The translations under genes and the position numbers were made by a program. From positions 1,646,501 through 1,710,500 of the forward strand of contig JASPKZ010008350.1 in assembly GCA_030220185.1 (NCBI GenBank): 64,000 bases of DNA, read 5' to 3'. Below the pieces are notes generated by a model. It had not been told where the DNA came from. It did no database searches and saw nothing but the letters and a program-made list of their open reading frames with translations. The DNA is from Diploptera punctata. Taxonomy: Eukaryota > Arthropoda > Insecta > Blattodea > Blaberidae. The stretch's first letter is position 1; every line of letters starts with the position of its first letter. This document shows positions 58,430 to 64,000 of this stretch, in pieces.

Positions 58430-58858
58430 GAGTTTAACCTCTCCTCATATAGGTACTCTTATCTGCCTCACGCCACCCGGACCTTACAGTGATACAACCT
58501 TAAGGGAGAGGGATTTTAACTATGTGTCACACAAACATTTTGTTGAGCACACAAGGACATGGAGGGCTCTCCGAATGAGTGATCAGCTCATAGTCAGGGC
58601 CTGCTGTGAGACAACACAACATTAAGACGAAATAAACCATTCACACATCAAACTAAACATGGCTAATATGATAATGATAGCTAGATGATGTTCGGGGACC
58701 ATTTGGGCCTTAATTTTTCCTGACATTTGTCTTACAGGCGAGAAAAAATCCCGATAGAAACCTTCACCCAGGAAACTTGTCCCGACTGGGGATCGAACAT
58801 GGCCTCGCCAAGTACGAGGCAGCGACGCTACCCCGAGACCACAGCGGTAGACTACTTT
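58430..58858 (-). mobile_element. SINE-1 with tail C
   Basis: Minus-strand copy. The head gtctaccgctgtggtctcgg is at 58858, and the core has gtaagacaaatgtcaggaaa. Tail C runs through gagctgatcactcattcgg, ctccatgtccttgtgtg and ggtccgggtggcgtgagg, ending atgaggagaggttaaactcc near 58432. It gives the longest view of tail C. Confidence 0.88.
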
Positions 58859-58885
58859 TATTTTAAAATTAATAAATAGCTTGAT

Positions 58886-59215
58886 TGTCCTGCGCTGTAA
58901 CCGAGTTATTAAGGAGAGATTCATTGGCGCAGAGCTACATAACTTGCGCTGATTCGAGTCACCACGAGGGAATAATTTTTTCGTGGAATTTCGGCCAGCA
59001 TTGGACCGATTCCCACCCAACATCGTGAGGAATTTGGGTAGCTGCAATAAGTAGCGGCTACAGGTTAAGAAAACCAGCTATTTCGGCTGTGGGATCGAGT
59101 ATGTTGACCACATCTCATCCATACACTAGCTGAATTATCGTCTACCTCTGTTATTAACACTAGTGGGTGTGAGGCCAGCAGCTGACTGGTAGGTCAAGGC
59201 CCTTCTATTCTATCG
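58886..59215 (+). mobile_element. SINE-3, diverged copy with common-type tail
   Basis: The head gtcctgcgctgtaaccgag, with B box GATTCGAGTC and the body containing gtagctgcaataagtagcgg. The tail reads gtaggtcaaggcccttcta, as in the 19628 copy and unlike the 54497 copy. Confidence 0.85.
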
Positions 59216-60244
59216 TATCAAGTTATTTAAAAAATAACTTGATTGTGGTTTATTTATAATAGGATTATAAAAGTGACACTTTTGTGAATATTACAGTATA
59301 TGGCACTGTAACGTTTTAATAGTAATTTTATAAGATTATAACGTAATGAGATGATACAGTATAAAATAAAATACTTTAAATTCAAAATCTATGATTTTTA
59401 TTGTTATATACTGTTTTATATTTTATTCGTTAGGAATTCTAATGAGAACTCTTGTTATAATAAATGTTCGTCTGCATCTCAGTTACATCTTTTCTTCCCC
59501 CTCTTAATGGAACACGACTTCAATTCTGCATAAGGCACGAGGTGTTTTTGTCATCCCCTTCACGCTTGGCGCGGCATGTAGAAGCCTAATTACCTCTAGT
59601 CGTGGTCGCATGTAAACACCTTCATTATCGCGGTGAAGTATTGCAAAGTAGTGAGGACAAGTAGTGGCTGGAACAGCTAACGAGACCAAGTGGGGGTAGG
59701 TTACAACTTCAGTTTGAAGAGGGGGGGTGAACGTTTAACGAGCCGCACGGGAACAAGAAAGAACTGCTAGCCTTTTCCATATCACTGAATAAACGAGCTT
59801 GGAATCACGGCCAGTATTTCATGACCCCGAATAACAATGCTAATAGGAATTTTTGACAGCCACTACTGCATATAAGAGGGAAAAACGATAAGTTTCTTTC
59901 TTTTTTTATTCTTTCTCTCTATTACCAATTCTATTTTTATGGTGCAGTGCATGGCTTTAATGACGGTATTCTTGTTCCACTTAATACATCGAATTTCTAC
60001 TTTTTTTTCACTGAAAAAGTACAATTTTACAATAAAGTACTCTAAGATGGCATATAATATATTAATAAGCTTCTTTTAGAACATTTCATCTGAATAAAAC
60101 TCACTCGTGATAAATTATTTGTAACTATAACCTATTCTGAAAGCAATTTTACTTAAATATTCTCTCTATGGTGGGACTGTAATCTGCTGTTATAGGAACC
60201 TATTCAGTCGGCCACCCCTCCCCCCCTCTCTCTCTCTCAATATA
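59216..60244. other. spacer, nothing recognised
   Basis: Contains a comparatively GC-rich stretch at 59515-59760 without a recognisable gene. Confidence 0.35.
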
Positions 60245-61368
60245 CATAAGTTTAAGGCAGGGTTGCAGTTTATCTCCAACTCTATTCAAAATTTATCATG
60301 AAAGAGTACTAAGAGACTGGAGGAAAAAATGTCAAAAAATGGGCTATATATACGTTTAAGGCAGGGTTGCAGTTTATCTCCAACTCTATTCAAAATTTAT
60401 CATGAAAGAGTACTAAGACACTGGAGGAAAAAAAATGTCAAAAAATGGGCATACCAATCTAAAATACTCATGTAAGAGTATATTCACTCAATTTTGCAGA
60501 CGACCAGATATTAATAGCAGAAGATCATGATGACATAGAATATATGACAAGAAAACTAAAAGAATAACATGAACAATGGTGACTGTATAGAAATTTAGAG
60601 AAAACTATGATGATCTTGATGAAGATTTTCGGGCTGTAGGCCATGGTCGTGAGGCTTGTGGCAACTCCGGCCGTGAAAGTCTACGTGGATACATAGAGAA
60701 AACTAATTATCTGTGTATAGGAGAAGAAATGGAAAATATAAATTTCAGCAATGGAGAAAAACTAAAACCTAGTATTGAAAGCACTTATTTAGGAACAAAA
60801 TTAGACCATTCAGGCGATAACACAGTGGAAATTAAAAATAGAATCGCACAAACAAAACAAGCAATAAATGCTTTAAACTCTGTTCAGCAAAGCAAAAATA
60901 TTACGAAAAATAGAAAATTAAAAGTATACTAAGCCACAATTCAGAGCATTTTAACATATGGTGCTTAAGTTTAGCAAATTACTATCAGGGAAATGAAAAG
61001 AATTTTAAGTACAAAAATGGATGTTATAAGAAGATCAGCTGAAACATCTAGAACGGTAGAATACGAAATAAAGAAATAAGGGAAATTATAAGTGTACAAG
61101 AAAAGCCGGACATCATAGACATTATAGAAAAGAAAAGAAAAGAAAACATTGCAGTAGTATGGCCAAGTAAAAAGAATGCCGCCCAAAATTATTATGGAAT
61201 GGATCCCAATGGAAAGGAGGAAGAAAGGAAGACCAAAGAAAACTTGGATGGAAGGTGTACAAGCGGCTATGAATATCAGAGGATTGGAGGAAGATCAATG
61301 GATGGAAAGGGAGGAAAGGCGTCTGGTTTCCGGAAGACTGCGGTAGCTATCATGATACCGGATGATGA
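60245..61368 (+). pseudogene. dead LINE, RT to 3' end, with internal duplication and insertion
   Basis: Readable in order: LRQGCSLSPTLFKIYHERVL twice (a 104-bp tandem duplication at 60250-60450), then NFADDQILIAEDHDDIEYM (60490-60550; catalytic DD kept). An 87-bp insertion with TSD follows (60607-60693). Then come TNYLCIGEEMENI, KPSIESTYLGTKLDHSG (60729-60932) and ILTYGA near 60945. A frameshifted C-terminus follows with QVKRMPPKIIMEW and GRPKKTWMEGVQAAMNIRGL near 61220-61290. Same clade as 3830 and 36260. Confidence 0.88.
60607..60693. mobile_element. 87-bp insertion with 11-bp TSD inside a LINE
   Basis: Flanked by tagagaaaact at 60596-60606 and 60694-60704. Removing it restores the LINE reading LEKT-NYLC. 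It contains cgggctgtaggccatggtc and cggccgtgaaagtctacg, related to the foldback at 20471-20716. Confidence 0.88.
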
Positions 61369-61372
61369 TATA

Positions 61373-61705
61373 TATCCATTCATAGCAATTCTGCCCGAGG
61401 GCAGGTCTTTCACTGTAATCATAGCATTTTCATGCTATGCTTTTCAGCTTTACTAGGGAATTGTAGGTGTGGTAGCTTCCCGTTGCTTTCCACCGGTGAA
61501 GGATGATGATAATGATAAGGATGATATTGATGATAACCATATGATTTCGGGGACCGTTTGAGCTTTAAAGTTTTCCTGACATTTGCCTTACAGGCGAGGA
61601 AAAACCCCGATAAAAATCTCACCCAGAAAAACTGTCCCGACCGGGGATCGAACCCGGGCCCGCTGCGTGACAAGGCAGCACGCTACCCCCGAGACCACAG
61701 CGGTA

Positions 61706-61707
<2 letters not shown>
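61373..61707 (-). mobile_element. SINE-1 with tail A, full length
   Basis: Minus-strand copy directly after the LINE 3' end. Tail A starts at 61375 (ccattcatagcaattctg on plus). The core, B box (61638-61650) and head end at cagcggtagac. A (TA)n run follows the head. Confidence 0.93.

Positions 61708-61708
<1 letters not shown>

Positions 61709-61752
<44 letters not shown>
61709..61752. repeat. (TA)n microsatellite
   Basis: About 22 TA units. Confidence 0.97.
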
Positions 61753-61754
<2 letters not shown>

Positions 61755-61929
61755 GTTATTATACAAAAGTTGGGCAAATTTTAGTTATTTTGTTGATTGT
61801 AGCTTTTATGTTTAATTCCAACAAATTTGTGCATTTAAATAGATAATGTTATAAATATATTGATCTAAATTGGGCCAATCAGTTTTGTGAGTAGATTTTG
61901 AGATATTTCGATTTTTCTGAATTTATCTG

Positions 61930-63245
61930 TTAGGGGACTGACGTGGGTGACACAGTACTGATTAAATACACAATTTCATTAAAAAATATGACATTTATTA
62001 ACATTTTGGGCAAATTTATTAAAATCAAATAACGGCACATATTTTTTATGTATTATTTAGGTAAATCATTTAAGTAGCAAATACATATGTAATACCGTGA
62101 GAACCTAAGCACTAGCTCATTCTTTTCCATAATTGTCTACTACATTTCCAGATGCAGCCCGTTTAAACTTTAGTTTTTCATCGCGACTTTGTATTTTACA
62201 GTAGTTTTCTTCTAATTGGATTTTTAATAATTTCACAGGAAAGGGTCTTCTTCACTAATTCATTTCGTTTAGTTATATCTTCACTATTTCTTCAATTCCT
62301 GTTTTTGGCGTTTTTTCAACCGATTTTATAAGATTTTTAAACTGTTTTTAGCTCTCTTATTTTTTGACTCTGAGTATTTAGTTTAATCTTGAGTTTTTTT
62401 TGATTACAACTTCCATCTTTTGAGTTTTTTTATTTTTATGCTTTCTCTGTCTTTAGCTTCTTTTCTTTCCTTCTTTCGCTCTTGTGGTTTTCGCTAATCA
62501 TAGGTCTATTTTCTGCAAGAACTATTTGTATTGCTCGTATTTCATCGTTAGTAGTTGATGGTGTATTCTGGGGTATAAAATTATGAGTCGTTCGGTTCAA
62601 CAGTTTTTTTTTTTCCCCCTGTACTTTGATGAATATTTTTTTCCATTTTTTCCTAATTATTCTTTGCTCCCGAGATGTCATTTCCTTAACTCTTTTTCTT
62701 TGTCCTTCCTCCTTTTTTTCAAGTACTGTATCCTTTGTTTTTCTCTGTATTCCACCAATTTAACTGGATCAATTTTTATTTTGACTAAGCAAGCCTTCTC
62801 CGCTTCTCTATTCTTTTTAATACTTCTTCCCTTGACAAATTAAGTTTTTTTAGGTGCCATGCTGTTTTAGACTGAAACAAATAAAATAAATGCTTACACA
62901 CGGTAATAGTTGAGATAAAACAGAAAAAAAAAATGTCAGTACCCTGGAAACACGTCAGTCCTCTGGCGCAATATTAAACAACGGTCTGACGCCAAAGAGT
63001 ACTGATGAAAAGGACATAAATTTGAGGTTAAACACGGAACTAATATTTCTTTTGGTATTTTCGAATATTAGTCCACTATATTTTAACAAATTACAACAAA
63101 CTGTGTATGAATCAAAATGAAATACAGGTATAAAATAGAAATAACAACTTACCACAGTACTGAAATTTTGACTGGACCCAGCACATCTGTTCACAATAAC
63201 AGCAAGTCTTGCACGGTCATCGTAATGGCGGCCGCCAAATGGCGC
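61930..63245 (-). pseudogene. decayed gene for a basic, Lys/Arg-rich protein
   Basis: Minus strand. A possible 5' exon ends at 63153 with donor gtg|gtaagttg. An acceptor with a pyrimidine-rich stretch (tttatttgtttcag) at 62872 opens an exon whose ATG (62860) reads MAPKKT and then stop. Beyond the stop the same frame gives NREAEKACLVKIKIDPV, LVEYREKQRIQYLKKR and KDKEKEL. After a frameshift, KEMTSREQRIIRKKWKKIF follows (62436-62681 frame). Further on come decayed Lys-rich and coiled-coil-like segments and a KFKRAASGNVVDNYGK-like stretch near 62130. The pattern resembles a family of uncharacterised basic arthropod proteins with RERxxYRKK and LTxREQRxxRKxWK blocks, which I know only by appearance. 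A stop and a frameshift make this copy non-functional. Function unknown. Confidence 0.5.
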
Positions 63246-63880
63246 GGTCTGCAGCTAACTTCACTACCAACATTTAAAATCTAACACGGTTTTGATCTTG
63301 GGTCTGCAATATTTAACGGGAATTTCAAATTTTAAAAACGCATAGCGGACTGCGAATAAAACTAAACACAAAGTTTTCCTTTTTTTTTAATTACAGCGAC
63401 AATATTACTTGATGAAATTTGTGACATAGATTATTAATTATATTACAGATTATACCCAACTAATACATTTTCTTATATAAATGGTAATATTTAATAAACG
63501 GCTACTTGAATGCTTGTTTTCAGGTTTGTGACATGCCAAAGTACTGATGGTATGAGGATTTCTTGTGTTTTCTTACCAACTTGTTTTAAACATAAATAGC
63601 TCAAATTTGGCGAACAAATAAAGTACTATTAACTATATTAAATTAATGTGAAATAATAAAAAAAATGTAATAAAATGCCATAGCTATTCATTAATGACAT
63701 CCAGTTACCCATATTTTGTAGATTCACCCATATAGCCTATATGTGTGTGTTATATAATCACTCCTTGATAATGGTATGTGGGATCATGTTGAAAGGTCGG
63801 AATCATTGGCCGGAAGCTAACCATGAATCCATGACTCGGAAAACCCAAGAAAACTTTCTTAATGATATATGCATGTATAT
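63246..63880. other. spacer, nothing recognised
   Basis: No supported feature. Confidence 0.4.
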
Positions 63881-64000
63881 ATATCCATCCATAGTAATTC
63901 TGTCCGAGGGCAAATCTTTCACTGCAATCATAGCATTTTCATGCTATGCTTTGCAGCTTTCTAAGGAATTGTAGATGTGGTAGCTTCCCGTTGATTTCCA
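63881..64000 (-). repeat. SINE-1 tail A, cut by the window end
   Basis: Starts atccatccatagtaattctg (plus) and continues through the usual tail A to the last base. The head lies outside the window. Confidence 0.9.

Noticed and set aside
48205..61815. Recurring open frames with readings such as PGSIPGR or GSNPGPLRDKAAR
   Set aside because: They are both-strand translations of the SINE-1 tRNA-like head and core, not proteins.

Overview
The window reads as intergenic DNA from a large, AT-rich, repeat-loaded insect genome. A polyneopteran, most plausibly a cockroach or termite relative, is my inference from the insect-type gustatory receptors and the mix of LINEs and tRNA-derived SINEs. I see no bacterial, organellar or viral gene content. 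Only two host genes are convincing. Both encode insect gustatory receptors (Gr). One is an intact 419-codon, single-exon gene on the minus strand (1342-2601). The other is a divergently oriented relative on the plus strand (21448-26257), with two exons, a 3.56-kb phase-0 intron and two compensating 1-bp frameshifts.

Most of the rest is transposable-element debris. About a dozen dead non-LTR retrotransposon (LINE) pieces from several families are recognisable by reverse-transcriptase motifs (RQGCxLSP, FADD/YADD), the LYGxExWTL block, or C-terminal GRPR..W blocks. One family, called LINE-A here, left at least nine 3'-anchored copies ending in GTAA-type repeats. An orphan C-terminal endonuclease-like domain of another LINE lies at 42780-43196. 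There is a non-autonomous Helitron (55886-56430) and several foldback elements.

At least five tRNA-derived SINE families are present. SINE-1 is the most abundant; it has one tRNA-like head and central core attached to three unrelated 3' tails (A, B, C). Its tail A resembles the 3' end of a LINE at 9.5 kb. One SINE-3 copy shares its tail with a LINE at 36-37 kb, so SINE/LINE partner pairs appear to coexist in this window. A foldback-bearing repeat (FB1, six copies in short and long forms) twice hosts SINEs with clear target-site duplications.

The oddest structure lies at 30957-32330. Three direct ~297-bp units, each carrying a tRNA-like gene with perfect A and B boxes and a following T-run, are followed by two units in inverted orientation. 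Together they make a ~0.8-kb palindrome centred on one tRNA-like sequence. A further copy lies at 34300. A decayed basic-protein gene with a plausible spliced 5' exon occupies 61930-63245. Microsatellites, mainly (TA)n and (ATT)n, are frequent and often abut or interrupt repeats. Coordinates of decayed repeats are approximate; family assignments come from reading similarities by eye.
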